From positions 89,184-153,183 of the forward strand of contig NZ_JH470339.1 in NCBI RefSeq assembly GCF_000239695.1: a DNA stretch of 64,000 bases. Reading direction: 5' to 3'. The notes under the pieces are model-generated. The model saw nothing but the letters and a program-made list of their open reading frames with translations, was not told the origin of the DNA and ran no database searches. Source of the stretch: Actinomyces graevenitzii C83 (GTDB taxonomy: Bacteria; Actinomycetota; Actinomycetes; Actinomycetales; Actinomycetaceae). The translations under genes were made by a program, and so were the position numbers. Of the stretch, positions 7,642 to 16,992 are shown in pieces. Position 1 is the first letter of the stretch. Each line of letters opens with the position of its first letter.

Positions 7642-9642
7642 ATGAGTAAAGTTATCGATGGCCTGTACCGGGTTGGCGAGGACATTGCCGACACCAAGGC
7701 CCCGCATGATGTTCCGATCGAAAAGCGTTGGGAACAGCGTAAATTCCTAGCCAAGCTAGTTAACCCGGCTAACCGCCGTAAGCTTGACGTGATTGTAGTA
7801 GGCTCCGGCCTGGCCGGTGGCGCTGCTGCTGCCTCCCTGGGCGAGCAGGGCTACAACGTCAAGGTGTTCTTCTACCAGGACTCTGCCCGTCGCGCCCACT
7901 CCATTGCGGCCCAGGGTGGTATCAACGCTGCTAAGAACTACCGCAACGACAACGACTCGGTTTACCGCCTGTTCTACGACACCGTAAAGGGTGGCGACTA
8001 CCGCGCTCGTGAAGACAACGTTTACCGTCTGGCTGAGGTCAGCGCCAACATCATCGACCAGTGTGTGGCTCAGGGTGTGCCCTTCGCCCGCGAATACGGC
8101 GGTCTGCTAGACAACCGTTCCTTCGGTGGTGTGCAGGTATCGCGTACCTTCTATGCTCGTGGTCAGACCGGTCAGCAGCTGCTGATCGGTGCCTACCAGG
8201 CTCTAGAGCGCCAGGTGCGCGCCGGCACGGTTAAGGAGTTCCGCCGTCACGAGATGGTTGAACTGATCGTGGTTGACGGCAAGGCTCGCGGCATTGTCAC
8301 CCGTGACATGATCAGCGGCGAGATCGAGACTCACCTGGCCGACGCCGTCGTGCTAGCCACCGGTGGTTACGGCAACGTATTCTTCCTGTCCACCAACGCT
8401 ATGGGCTGCAACGGTACCGCGATCTGGCGTGCTCACCGCAAGGGCGCCTACTTCGCTAACCCCTGCTACACCCAGATTCACCCCACCTGCATTCCGCAGT
8501 CCGGTGACTTCCAGTCCAAGCTGACCCTGATGAGTGAGTCGCTACGTAACGACGGACGCATCTGGGTACCCAAGAAGGCTGAAGACTGCGAGAAGGACCC
8601 GCGTCAGATTCCTGAGGAAGACCGCGACTACTACCTCGAGCGTATCTACCCCGCCTTCGGTAACCTGGTGCCCCGTGACATCGCCTCACGTCAGGCCAAG
8701 AACATGTGTGACGAAGGCCGTGGCGTTGGACCTGCCATTAAGGAAACCGACCCCGATGGCAACGAGCGCACTATGCGTCGTGGCGTCTACCTGGACTTCT
8801 CCGAGGCTATCGGGCGTCTAGGCAAGGAAGCCGTTTCTGCTAAGTACGGCAACCTGTTCGAAATGTACGAGCGCATCACCGGTGACGACCCCTACGAAGT
8901 CCCGATGCGTATTTACCCCGCCGTCCACTACACCATGGGTGGCCTGTGGGTTGACTACGACCTAGAGTCCTCCATCCCGGGCCTGTTCGTGGCTGGTGAA
9001 GCTAACTTCTCCGACCACGGCGCTAACCGCCTGGGCGCCTCCGCCCTGATGCAGGGTCTGGCTGACGGCTACTTCGTTCTGCCCGACACCATCAACAACT
9101 ACCTGGCTGACATGCTGCGTGAAGGCAAGGTAGACCCCAACGCTCCTGAGATTGCTCAGGCACGCAAGGATGTTGAGAACCGAATTGACCGTCTAATGGC
9201 TTTGGACGGTACCCGTTCGGTTGATGACTTCCACATGGCCCTGGGCCGCATTATGTGGGAGTACTGCGGTATGGAGCGTCGCGAAGACGGCCTGAAGAAG
9301 GCTGTAAAGCAGATTCGCGCGCTGAAGGAAGAGTTCTGGAAGGACGCCCGTATCACGGGTGAAAAGATGGAACTCAACCAGTCCCTAGAGAAGGCTGGAC
9401 GCCTACTGGACTTCTTCGAGCTAGCTGAGCTGATGTGTATTGACGCTCTGCACCGGCGCGAATCCTGTGGTGGCCACTTCCGTGCAGAATCTCAGACCCC
9501 CGAGGGTGAGGCCCTGCGTCATGACGACGAGTTCCTCTACGTGGGCGCCTGGGAATGGACTGGTGAAAACCAGCCCCCGATCCTGCACAAGGAACCCCTT
9601 GTTTACAACGACATTGAACTGAAGCAGCGGAGCTACAAGTGA
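7642..9642 (+). CDS. sdhA: Succinate dehydrogenase flavoprotein subunit
   Basis: Catalytic subunit of complex II, 666 residues, oxidising succinate to fumarate with covalently bound FAD. The dinucleotide-binding site is [19 protein letters not shown]. The FAD-linking histidine lies in [24 protein letters not shown] is in the active-site region, and [11 protein letters not shown] with [20 protein letters not shown] lies in the C-terminal part of the FAD domain. The sequence is of the SdhA/FrdA type that partners a five-helix SdhC. The stop overlaps the sdhB GTG (GTGA), so translation is coupled. Confidence 0.96.
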   Translation: MSKVIDGLYRVGEDIADTKAPHDVPIEKRWEQRKFLAKLVNPANRRKLDVIVVGSGLAGGAAAASLGEQGYNVKVFFYQDSARRAHSIAAQGGINAAKNYRNDNDSVYRLFYDTVKGGDYRAREDNVYRLAEVSANIIDQCVAQGVPFAREYGGLLDNRSFGGVQVSRTFYARGQTGQQLLIGAYQALERQVRAGTVKEFRRHEMVELIVVDGKARGIVTRDMISGEIETHLADAVVLATGGYGNVFFLSTNAMGCNGTAIWRAHRKGAYFANPCYTQIHPTCIPQSGDFQSKLTLMSESLRNDGRIWVPKKAEDCEKDPRQIPEEDRDYYLERIYPAFGNLVPRDIASRQAKNMCDEGRGVGPAIKETDPDGNERTMRRGVYLDFSEAIGRLGKEAVSAKYGNLFEMYERITGDDPYEVPMRIYPAVHYTMGGLWVDYDLESSIPGLFVAGEANFSDHGANRLGASALMQGLADGYFVLPDTINNYLADMLREGKVDPNAPEIAQARKDVENRIDRLMALDGTRSVDDFHMALGRIMWEYCGMERREDGLKKAVKQIRALKEEFWKDARITGEKMELNQSLEKAGRLLDFFELAELMCIDALHRRESCGGHFRAESQTPEGEALRHDDEFLYVGAWEWTGENQPPILHKEPLVYNDIELKQRSYK

Positions 9643-10409
9643 ACATCAAGCTGAAGATCTGGCGTCAAAAGAACAAGGACACCGCCGGTCACTTTGAAGA
9701 GTACTCGCTAAGCGGCATCGAGGAGCACATGAGCTTCCTTGAAATGCTAGACGTGCTTAACGAGCGTCTATTCAAGGAGGGCAAGGAGCCGGTAGCCTTC
9801 GACTCTGACTGCCGTGAAGGTATTTGTGGCCAGTGTGGCCTGGTAATCAACGGTATGGCTCACGGCCCGATCCGTTCGACCACCTGCCAGCTACACATGC
9901 GTCACATCGCTGAGGACCCCTCGTTCTCTGACGGTGACACCATCACCATCGAGCCTTGGCGCGCAACCGGTTTCCCGGTACTTAAGGACCTGATCGTGGA
10001 CCGTTCCGCCCTGGACCGTATCGTCCAGGCCGGTGGTTACATCTCGGTCAACACCGGTGCGGCCCCGGAGGCACACTCCGTGCCCGTCGAAAAGCCCAAG
10101 GCTGACCGTGCCTTCGAGGCTGCCGCCTGCATCGGTTGTGGTGCTTGCGTGGCTGCTTGCCCCAACGCCTCGGCCATGCTGTTCACTGCCGCTAAGATCA
10201 CTCACCTGGGTCTACTGCCTCAGGGGCAGCCTGAGCGCTACATCCGCGTGATCAACATGCTCAACCAGCATGATGAGGAGGGCTTCGGTGGCTGCACCAA
10301 CATTGGTGAATGCGCCGCTGTGTGCCCCAAGAGCGTGCCGATCGACGTGATCAGCCAGCTCAACCGCGACATGGGTAAGGCCCGCTTCAAGGGCGTGCAC
10401 GTCCACTGA
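9639..10409 (+). CDS. sdhB: Succinate dehydrogenase iron-sulfur subunit
   Basis: Electron-transfer subunit of complex II, 256 residues. The N-terminal [2Fe-2S] site is [12 protein letters not shown] with Cys at about 58, 63 and 66. The C-terminal dicluster domain has [15 protein letters not shown] for [4Fe-4S] and [16 protein letters not shown] for [3Fe-4S]. It starts with GTG overlapping the sdhA stop. A strong terminator follows 42 bases after the stop, so sdhCAB is a closed unit. The non-classical quinone-site sequence goes with the SdhC type here. Confidence 0.96.
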   Translation: MNIKLKIWRQKNKDTAGHFEEYSLSGIEEHMSFLEMLDVLNERLFKEGKEPVAFDSDCREGICGQCGLVINGMAHGPIRSTTCQLHMRHIAEDPSFSDGDTITIEPWRATGFPVLKDLIVDRSALDRIVQAGGYISVNTGAAPEAHSVPVEKPKADRAFEAAACIGCGACVAACPNASAMLFTAAKITHLGLLPQGQPERYIRVINMLNQHDEEGFGGCTNIGECAAVCPKSVPIDVISQLNRDMGKARFKGVHVH

Positions 10410-10451
10410 GTTTGGCTTAACGCCACTATTCGTCTCATTTGAGACGGCCAC

Positions 10452-10491
10452 CGGTTCCCGGTACTACGTAAGTAGGCCGGGAACCGTTTTT
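10452..10491 (+). terminator. Rho-independent terminator after sdhB
   Basis: A perfect 10-base stem (CGGTTCCCGG at 10452-10461 with CCGGGAACCG at 10477-10486) is followed by a run of five T. It closes the sdhCAB operon. Confidence 0.9.
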
Positions 10492-10522
10492 GGTATTAGC
10501 GCCAGGGGACTAGACTAGAAGG

Positions 10523-11569
10523 GTGAGCGATCCTTTGGTTCTAGGTGTGGAATCCACCTGCGATGAGACCGGTGTAGCCCTGGTACGAGGCCGTGAGTTG
10601 CTGGGGGATGTAACCGCCACTTCCATGGATAAATATGCGCGTTATGGGGGCATCATCCCCGAAATTGCCTCGCGCGCGCATTTAGAGTCTTTTGTTCCTA
10701 CCCTTAACGCGGCCTTAGATAAGGCGGGCGTTGATTTACGTGACGTCGACGCTATTGCCGTTAGTGCAGGTCCGGGCCTGATTGGCTCGCTAACTGTGGG
10801 TATTAGCGCGGCCAAGGCTCTAGCGGTGGCGCTAGATAAACCCATTTACGGGGTTAACCACGTAATTGGTCACCTGGCTGTGGACGAGCTAGTTGACGGC
10901 CCCTTCCCGCAACGTTTTGTGGGTTTGATCGTCTCCGGCGGTCACTCAAACATTCTGGCTATTAACAATATTGCTACCGATGTGCGTGAGCTGGGTGGCA
11001 CTCTCGACGACGCCGCCGGGGAGGCCTTCGATAAGGTGGGGCGCCTGTTGGGGCTGCCTTACCCGGGTGGTCCGCATGTCGATAGGCTCAGCCAAACCGG
11101 TGACCCAACTAAGATCCGCTTCCCGCGTGGTCTGTCTGCTGCTAAAGACAAGGAACGTCACCGCTATGACTTCTCCTTCTCTGGCCTAAAGACTGCGGTG
11201 GCCCGCTATGTGGAGAGCCTGCGCGCTCAGGACCAGCCCATTCCGTCCGCCGATATTTGTGCTTCTTTCTCTGAAGCAGTTAATGACTCACTGACCGCCA
11301 AAGCAGTGCAGGCCTGTCTGGACACTGACTGCGACACCCTGGTAGTGGGCGGCGGTTTTTCCGCTAACTCGCATCTACGCGCCCTAGCCGCTGAGCGCTG
11401 CGCGGCCGCCGGTATCACCCTGCGCCTGCCTCCACTGCGTTACTGCACCGATAACGGGGCTCAGATCGCCGCCATGGGGAGCGCCCTAGTGCGGGCCGGG
11501 GTAGCGCCGTCGTCATTGGACTTTGCCCCCGACTCGGGCATGAGCCTGTCGCAAACCGTTATGCCATAG
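10523..11569 (+). CDS. tsaD: TsaD, tRNA t6A threonylcarbamoyltransferase
   Basis: Catalytic subunit of the t6A complex, 348 residues, transferring threonylcarbamoyl from its adenylate to A37 of tRNA. Diagnostic segments are GVESTCDETGVALV at the N-terminus, the metal-binding HVIGH within GVNHVIGHLAVDELV, LIVSGGHSNIL, and GGTLDDAAGEAFDKVGRLLGLPYPGGP. The C-terminal part has VVGGGFSANSHLR and YCTDNGAQIAAMG. It starts with GTG at 10523. It normally follows rimI but is here separated from it by sdhCAB and its terminator, so it must have its own promoter. Confidence 0.95.
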   Translation: MSDPLVLGVESTCDETGVALVRGRELLGDVTATSMDKYARYGGIIPEIASRAHLESFVPTLNAALDKAGVDLRDVDAIAVSAGPGLIGSLTVGISAAKALAVALDKPIYGVNHVIGHLAVDELVDGPFPQRFVGLIVSGGHSNILAINNIATDVRELGGTLDDAAGEAFDKVGRLLGLPYPGGPHVDRLSQTGDPTKIRFPRGLSAAKDKERHRYDFSFSGLKTAVARYVESLRAQDQPIPSADICASFSEAVNDSLTAKAVQACLDTDCDTLVVGGGFSANSHLRALAAERCAAAGITLRLPPLRYCTDNGAQIAAMGSALVRAGVAPSSLDFAPDSGMSLSQTVMP

Positions 11570-11617
11570 TGACTGCGTTGGCTTAGTGAGCGCGCTGGCC
11601 TAATTGCTGCGCTGACC

Positions 11618-11656
11618 GGGCGGTTGAAACCTTAAACGGGTTGCAGCCGCCCTTTT
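11618..11656 (+). terminator. Probable terminator after tsaD
   Basis: GGGCGG at 11618-11623 pairs with CCGCCC at 11647-11652, with a smaller AACC/GGTT hairpin inside, followed by TTTT. It is weaker than the other terminators in the window. Confidence 0.6.
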
Positions 11657-11780
11657 GTTTGCAGGCTGGCCCGATAGTACAAAACTAAACTAATTTCACT
11701 ATAAGCCGGTGGCCTAGTCGCTAGAGAGGCCACCGGTGTGGCGCGTAGCATGTGTTTGTTACTTTCTAGCAAGGAATTTA

Positions 11781-13529
11781 ATGAGCACAATATTCACGCT
11801 GCTGCGTAGTTTGCGCCGATATTGGGGTGCATCGATCCTCACGCCGCTATTTATTATCGGCGAAGTCATTTTTGAATGTTTAATTCCGCTGATCATGGTC
11901 AGTTTGGTGGATAAGCTGGACGGCCATAGCCTAGGCCCGGTAGTACACTTGGGACTGATTTTGGTGGCCTTGGCAACAGCTTCCCTGGCTTGCGGTATTC
12001 TTTCAGCGCGTTTTGCGGCCACAGCCGCCACCGGTCTGTCGCGAAATCTGCGTCAGGACATGTTCTTTAAGGTGCAGGAATTTTCCTTCGCCGACATCGA
12101 CAAGTTCTCCACTTCCTCCCTGGTCACCCGTATGACCACGGACGTAACTAACGTCCAAAACGCCTTCGGAATGCTGATCCGTATCGCCGTGCGCGTGCCG
12201 CTGATGATTATTTTCTCGGTGGTTATGGCCTGGCGTATTAACTCGGATATGGCACTGATTTTCCTAATCATGGTGCCCTTCTTGGCGGCTATCCTGTTCG
12301 GGATTGTGCGGTATGTATTCCCGCTGTTTAGGCGCATCTTCAAAAAGTACGACGCGCTAAACAACTCAGTGCAGGAAAACATTGCGGCTATCCGCGTGGT
12401 TAAGTCTTTTGTCACTGAGGAGCACGAAACCAAGAAGTTCAACCGCGCCTCGCAGGATGTGCGTAAAGACTTCACCCACGCTGAAATCGTATTGGCTCTT
12501 AACGGCCCGGTGATGATGTTCTTCATCTTCGCCGCCATCATGCTGGTGGATTACCTGGGCGCCTCCATGATTGTCAGCTCCGGCGCAACCAGCCTAACTA
12601 AGGGTGGTTTAACCGCACTGATCACCTACGGTATTCAGATTCTGAGCCAAATGATGATGCTGGCTTTCATCTTCGTGATGACCACCATGGCTGCCGAGTC
12701 TGCTCACCGTATCGCTGAGGTGCTCAAGCACAAGCCCACCCTGACCTCGCCTAAGCGTGGGGTTAAGGAAGTTGCTGACGGTAGCGTCAGCTTTGAACAC
12801 GTCTCCTTCCGTTACAGCGACGACGCCGAAGCTAACGCCCTCAGCGACATCAACCTAACCATTCCTTCCGGCTCCACCCTGGGAATCGTGGGTGGCACTG
12901 GTTCGTCTAAGACCTCCCTGATCCAGCTGATCTCGCGTCTATACGATGTCAACGATGGCGTAGTGCAGGTAGGGGGAGTGGACGTACGCGACTATGACCT
13001 AGAGACGCTACGCGACGCCGTCGCCGTCGTGCTGCAAAAAAACGTGCTGTTCTCTGGGACCATTGCCGAAAACCTACGCTGGGGTAACCCACAGGCCACC
13101 GATGAGCAGGTGATCCACGCCGCCAAACTGGCCCAAGCCGACGAGTTCGTGCGCCAGCTACCGGGAGGCTACGACTACAAGATTGAACGCGGGGGCACCA
13201 ACGTTTCCGGTGGTCAAAAGCAGCGTCTGTGTATTGCGCGGGCGTTACTGAAGAAACCCAAGATTTTGATTTTGGATGACTCCACCTCCGCCGTCGACAC
13301 CAAAACCGACGCCCTAATCAGGCGCGCTTTTGAAAGCGAAATCCCTGATACCACCACGATTATCATTGCTCAGCGTCTGTCCTCAGTTGAGCACGCTGAC
13401 CAGATTGTGGTGCTAGATGATGGGCGCGTTAAGGAATGCGGCACGCACGAGGAGCTGATGGCTTTGGGCGGCGAATACCGCGAAATCTATGACTCCCAGA
13501 ACTCTGCCAGTGTAAGCGAGGTGGCCTGA
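11781..13529 (+). CDS. ABC exporter half-transporter, degenerate-site subunit
   Basis: Type IV ABC exporter half of 582 residues: six membrane helices (first from about residue 18) and a C-terminal ATPase domain. Walker A is GGTGSSKTS, the signature is VSGGQKQRL, and Walker B is ILILDDSTSAVD. In Walker B the catalytic glutamate is replaced by aspartate, as in the degenerate site of heterodimeric exporters. I chose the ATG at 11781 because AAGGA lies 5 bases upstream; the frame extends to a GTG at 11736 without a ribosome site. It is paired with the next gene, one base away. The substrate is unknown; multidrug or lipid export is typical of such pairs. Confidence 0.92.
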   Translation: MSTIFTLLRSLRRYWGASILTPLFIIGEVIFECLIPLIMVSLVDKLDGHSLGPVVHLGLILVALATASLACGILSARFAATAATGLSRNLRQDMFFKVQEFSFADIDKFSTSSLVTRMTTDVTNVQNAFGMLIRIAVRVPLMIIFSVVMAWRINSDMALIFLIMVPFLAAILFGIVRYVFPLFRRIFKKYDALNNSVQENIAAIRVVKSFVTEEHETKKFNRASQDVRKDFTHAEIVLALNGPVMMFFIFAAIMLVDYLGASMIVSSGATSLTKGGLTALITYGIQILSQMMMLAFIFVMTTMAAESAHRIAEVLKHKPTLTSPKRGVKEVADGSVSFEHVSFRYSDDAEANALSDINLTIPSGSTLGIVGGTGSSKTSLIQLISRLYDVNDGVVQVGGVDVRDYDLETLRDAVAVVLQKNVLFSGTIAENLRWGNPQATDEQVIHAAKLAQADEFVRQLPGGYDYKIERGGTNVSGGQKQRLCIARALLKKPKILILDDSTSAVDTKTDALIRRAFESEIPDTTTIIIAQRLSSVEHADQIVVLDDGRVKECGTHEELMALGGEYREIYDSQNSASVSEVA

Positions 13530-13530
13530 T

Positions 13531-15582
13531 ATGAGTGACCAGCAGGAACTAGAACCGGGCGCCAAGCAGATGGAACAGGAACTGGCTGAGCAGAGCCAAT
13601 CACCTCGAGCCCAGGCCATTGCCAACCAGCCAGAGCGTGAAGCTAAGGCAGAGGACAAGGCAGCTGATAAAGAAGCTGGCGAGCCGAAACTGGAGTCAAT
13701 CGACCACCCCTTTGGGCGGCTGCTGCGCTACGTATTTAAGTATTACCGGCTGCGCCTGGTAGTTTCGGCGTTCTGCATTGTGGTGGCGGCTATCGCCAGT
13801 GCAGTGGGCGCAATCTTCATGCAGCAAATCATCGATAACGTGGTTACCCCGGGCCTGGCAGCCGGCTCTATGGCGCCGGTGCAAGATAAACTAGTGCAGC
13901 TGGTGGGCCTGATGGGAGCCATTTTTGCGGCCGGTGTGCTAGCTGCCTACATCTCCACACGCATGATGGCTATCGTCACCCAGGGCACCTTAAAACACAT
14001 GCGTGACGACATGTTTGCGCGTATGGAGACCCTGCCGCTGCGGTTCTTTGACACCCACCCGCACGGCGCCGTCATGTCTACCTACACCAACGACACTGAC
14101 GCGATCCGTCAGCTCATTGGCCAGTCACTGCCAACCCTACTGCAGTGCGGGCTAACCATCGTGGTGCTGGTGCTAACCATGCTGTACTACTCAGTGTGGC
14201 TGGCCCTGGTGGTGTTCTTGATTGCTGGCCTGATGATGTTTATAACCCGCGACCTGGGCGGTAAATCCGCCAAGTTCATGGTTAAACAGCAGCGCTCACT
14301 GGCCGACGAAGAAGGCTTCATTGAAGAAATGATGGACGGCCAGAAGGTAGTCCAGGTCTTCAACCACGAGCAGGCCGCTAAAGAAGAATTCCTAAAGTAC
14401 AACCGCGAACTGTTTGAAAACTCCCAGAAAGCTAACCGTTTCGGTAACGTACTAATGCCGGCCCTGGGCAATATCGGCAACATTATGTACGTGGTTATCG
14501 CCATTATTGGCGGCATCTTGATCTTGGAGGAACTACCTAACCTGACCCTGACCGGAATTAACGTGGTCAGCGTGGGCGTGGTGGTTTCCTTCCTGGGTAT
14601 GGTGCGTAACCTGTCGCAAACCATTGGGCAGATGTCCATGCAGGTACCCATGATTGCCCTGGGTATGGCTGGGGCCGGGCGTGTGTTTGCGCTGATCGGC
14701 CAGGAACCTGAAGCTGACGAGGGCTATGTTGGGCTGGTCCGGGCCAAAGTGGATGCTGATGGCGAGGTAACCCCCACCCAGGAGCGCACCGGGCACTGGG
14801 CTTGGCGTCACCCCCACCAGGCTGAAGGCACGGTTACCTACACGCCGCTGCGCGGCGAAATCGTGATGGAGCACGTGGATTTCTCTTATGACGGTAAGAA
14901 AGAAATCCTCCACGACATCTCCCTGTGGGCTAAGCCGGGCCAAAAGATTGCTTTTGTGGGGGCTACCGGCGCCGGTAAAACCACTATCACCAACCTAATC
15001 AACCGTTTCTACGACATTGATGACGGCAAGATCCGCTATGACGGCATCAATATCAACAAAATTCACAAGTCTGACCTGCGCCGTTCACTAGGCGTGGTAT
15101 TGCAGGACGTGAAGCTGTTTACCGGCACGGTGATGGACAACATTCGCTACGGGCGCCTGGACGCCACCGATGAGGAATGTATTGCGGCAGCCAAGCTGGC
15201 TAACGCAGACTCCTTTATCCGGCGTTTACCGCAGGGATACGACACCATGCTGACCGGTAATGCCGCTAACCTGTCTCAAGGCCAGGCGCAGCTGATCTCT
15301 ATTGCCCGTGCGGCAGTGGCTGATCCGCCCGCCATGATCTTGGATGAGGCCACCAGCTCCATTGACACCCGCACTGAAGCTTTAGTGCAGGCCGGTATGG
15401 ATAACCTGATGAAAGGCCGTACCGTATTCGTAATTGCGCACCGCCTGTCCACCGTGCGTAACTCTGACGCGATTATGGTGCTAGACCACGGGCGCATTAT
15501 TGAACGCGGTAGCCACGATGAATTGCTGGCTAAACGCGGGGTCTACTACCAGCTTTACACCGGTGCTTTTGAACTGGAGTAA
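13531..15582 (+). CDS. ABC exporter half-transporter, consensus-site subunit
   Basis: Partner of the preceding gene, 683 residues. A hydrophilic, charged N-terminal extension of about 55 residues (Glu/Lys/Ala-rich) precedes the six-helix domain. The ATPase has Walker A GATGAGKTT, signature LSQGQAQ and Walker B AMILDEATSSID with the catalytic glutamate. The signature motif is LSQGQ instead of LSGGQ, another feature of heterodimeric exporters. An insert of about 60 residues sits between the last helix and the nucleotide-binding domain. A strong hairpin follows the stop. The two genes form one operon. Confidence 0.92.
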   Translation: MSDQQELEPGAKQMEQELAEQSQSPRAQAIANQPEREAKAEDKAADKEAGEPKLESIDHPFGRLLRYVFKYYRLRLVVSAFCIVVAAIASAVGAIFMQQIIDNVVTPGLAAGSMAPVQDKLVQLVGLMGAIFAAGVLAAYISTRMMAIVTQGTLKHMRDDMFARMETLPLRFFDTHPHGAVMSTYTNDTDAIRQLIGQSLPTLLQCGLTIVVLVLTMLYYSVWLALVVFLIAGLMMFITRDLGGKSAKFMVKQQRSLADEEGFIEEMMDGQKVVQVFNHEQAAKEEFLKYNRELFENSQKANRFGNVLMPALGNIGNIMYVVIAIIGGILILEELPNLTLTGINVVSVGVVVSFLGMVRNLSQTIGQMSMQVPMIALGMAGAGRVFALIGQEPEADEGYVGLVRAKVDADGEVTPTQERTGHWAWRHPHQAEGTVTYTPLRGEIVMEHVDFSYDGKKEILHDISLWAKPGQKIAFVGATGAGKTTITNLINRFYDIDDGKIRYDGININKIHKSDLRRSLGVVLQDVKLFTGTVMDNIRYGRLDATDEECIAAAKLANADSFIRRLPQGYDTMLTGNAANLSQGQAQLISIARAAVADPPAMILDEATSSIDTRTEALVQAGMDNLMKGRTVFVIAHRLSTVRNSDAIMVLDHGRIIERGSHDELLAKRGVYYQLYTGAFELE

Positions 15583-15593
15583 ACGCTAAAACT

Positions 15594-15631
15594 AGTGTGG
15601 GGGCGCGACCTTTTGGCCGCGCCCCCACACT
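15594..15631. terminator. Strong hairpin between convergent genes
   Basis: A perfect 14-base inverted repeat (15594-15607 with 15618-15631) with a 10-base loop lies between the ABC operon (+) and the secreted-protein gene (-). It has little T run on the plus side (ATGTTT), so it may work from both sides or act in transcript protection. Confidence 0.8.
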
Positions 15632-15690
15632 ATGTTTAGCAGCTGCTATTTCAAATAGATGCTAGTAGCTACCTGGCTACTTCGAGCAGA

Positions 15691-16656
15691 TTACTTCCAG
15701 TCAGCGGGAATCGGGTAACCGTCACGCTTCCAGCCCTCGGCACCGAAAGGCCACATGGCGCTGGTCCAGTAGTAGCTCTTGCCAGCCGGCAGGGACGGGT
15801 CATTCTGGGTGAAGTAGTAGGTCCACACACGCGGGATACCGGTAATGGTGGATACGCCGTTCTTGATAGTACGAGTCTCAGAGTGAGAGTCGATGTACTG
15901 AGCTACGGCTACGTTGTCTGCTTCCTGAGTGCCACCGATGGTGCCCTTAGCGTTGAAGTAGAAGTTACCACGGTAAACGCTGCGGTAAGGCACGAAGTTC
16001 TCGGGGTGCTCAAAGCCCATGGCGCGGATCTTTTCGTAAGCGTCAGCCACAACATCAGCCGGCAGAGAGTTAACGTTTACTGCGGTGGGCAGCGGCCAGC
16101 CGTTGGTGGTGCTGATGCGCTGGGTTACGGCAGCCTTGTTCTCGTTACCGGCCCAGTCGTACCAAGCCCTGTCCTGGTAGTAGGTGTTCCTACCGGCCAG
16201 GCCAGAGTGCTCGATGGTGTCGAACTTTACGATGTAGTTCTTGTGGATCCAGTCGATGCTGGCCACCTCAGTGACGTAAGCGGGCTTACCCAGAGCGTTG
16301 GTCTGACGACGCGGGCCGGGGTTGTCAGCGGCGTTACCGGTGAGGGTGGTGGTTTCGGTGGGGTAGATCTTACCGTTGGGGTTTTGCCACTTAGCGTTGG
16401 CGATGCGGAAACCGTAGTCGTTCTTGTTGCCTGAGTCGCGGTTGCCGTACTGCAGGCTGTTGCCGATCAGGAAGGAGTAGCTGCGCGGGTTGTCAGCGTA
16501 CTGGTGGCCCTGGGTGGAGGCGTAGGTGTTGTTCCACCACAGCTTGGGCTCAACTACACGGGAGGTGGTGGCGGCACTAGCCTGCGCGCCGATTACGAGC
16601 ACGGGGGCGCTCCAAGCTGCCCCCTTAAGGGTTGCGCGGCGAGAAATATCGCTCAT
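15691..16656 (-). CDS. Tat-exported protein of unknown function
   Basis: I do not recognise the mature domain of this 321-residue protein. The N-terminus has a twin-arginine signal, SRRATLKGAAW, followed by a mild hydrophobic stretch and an ASA-type cleavage site near residue 28, so it is probably exported folded by the Tat system. The mature part is rich in aromatic residues, Asn and Gly (NTYASTQGHQYADN, YGNRDSGNKNDYG), has no lipobox and no visible sorting signal or membrane anchor, and should be released or wall-associated. A ribosome site AAGGT precedes the ATG by eight bases. It stands alone between the ABC operon and a 336-base AT-rich gap. Confidence 0.82.
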   Translation of the reverse strand: MSDISRRATLKGAAWSAPVLVIGAQASAATTSRVVEPKLWWNNTYASTQGHQYADNPRSYSFLIGNSLQYGNRDSGNKNDYGFRIANAKWQNPNGKIYPTETTTLTGNAADNPGPRRQTNALGKPAYVTEVASIDWIHKNYIVKFDTIEHSGLAGRNTYYQDRAWYDWAGNENKAAVTQRISTTNGWPLPTAVNVNSLPADVVADAYEKIRAMGFEHPENFVPYRSVYRGNFYFNAKGTIGGTQEADNVAVAQYIDSHSETRTIKNGVSTITGIPRVWTYYFTQNDPSLPAGKSYYWTSAMWPFGAEGWKRDGYPIPADWK

Positions 16657-16992
16657 GATGTTTACCTTCGACAGATTCGAGTTGGGGATAGTTTTGAGGC
16701 TAACTATCTCTAAGGGGGAGCGTCAACGGCATAAGGAATATAAATAACCAAAATCACTGCAATTAGCACGAAATTGTATATTTAACTCAATTCACGGTTT
16801 AAAACCCTGAATTGAGAGCTACGCAACTTACATGCGATGCGAGATGTTCAATTACTTATATCGGGTGTGCGTATGCTGATCGCTAGGTAAAGACCTTAAC
16901 CAGACAACCTGAAATTTAACTGAGAATAACCTGGAAGTGTTGACTCGGTTTGATTACACAGCTGCTTATGAATATAAGCCCAGACATTTAAG
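16657..16992. other. AT-rich intergenic stretch
   Basis: 336 bases between two minus-strand genes. It is clearly more AT-rich than its surroundings and must hold the promoter of the Tat-exported gene, but no confident -35/-10 pair stands out. I see no ORF, repeat or RNA gene here. Confidence 0.5.

Noticed and set aside
16657..16713. Longer plus-strand frames opposite the Tat-exported gene
   Set aside because: They are antisense shadows of a gene with a clear twin-arginine signal and a ribosome site.
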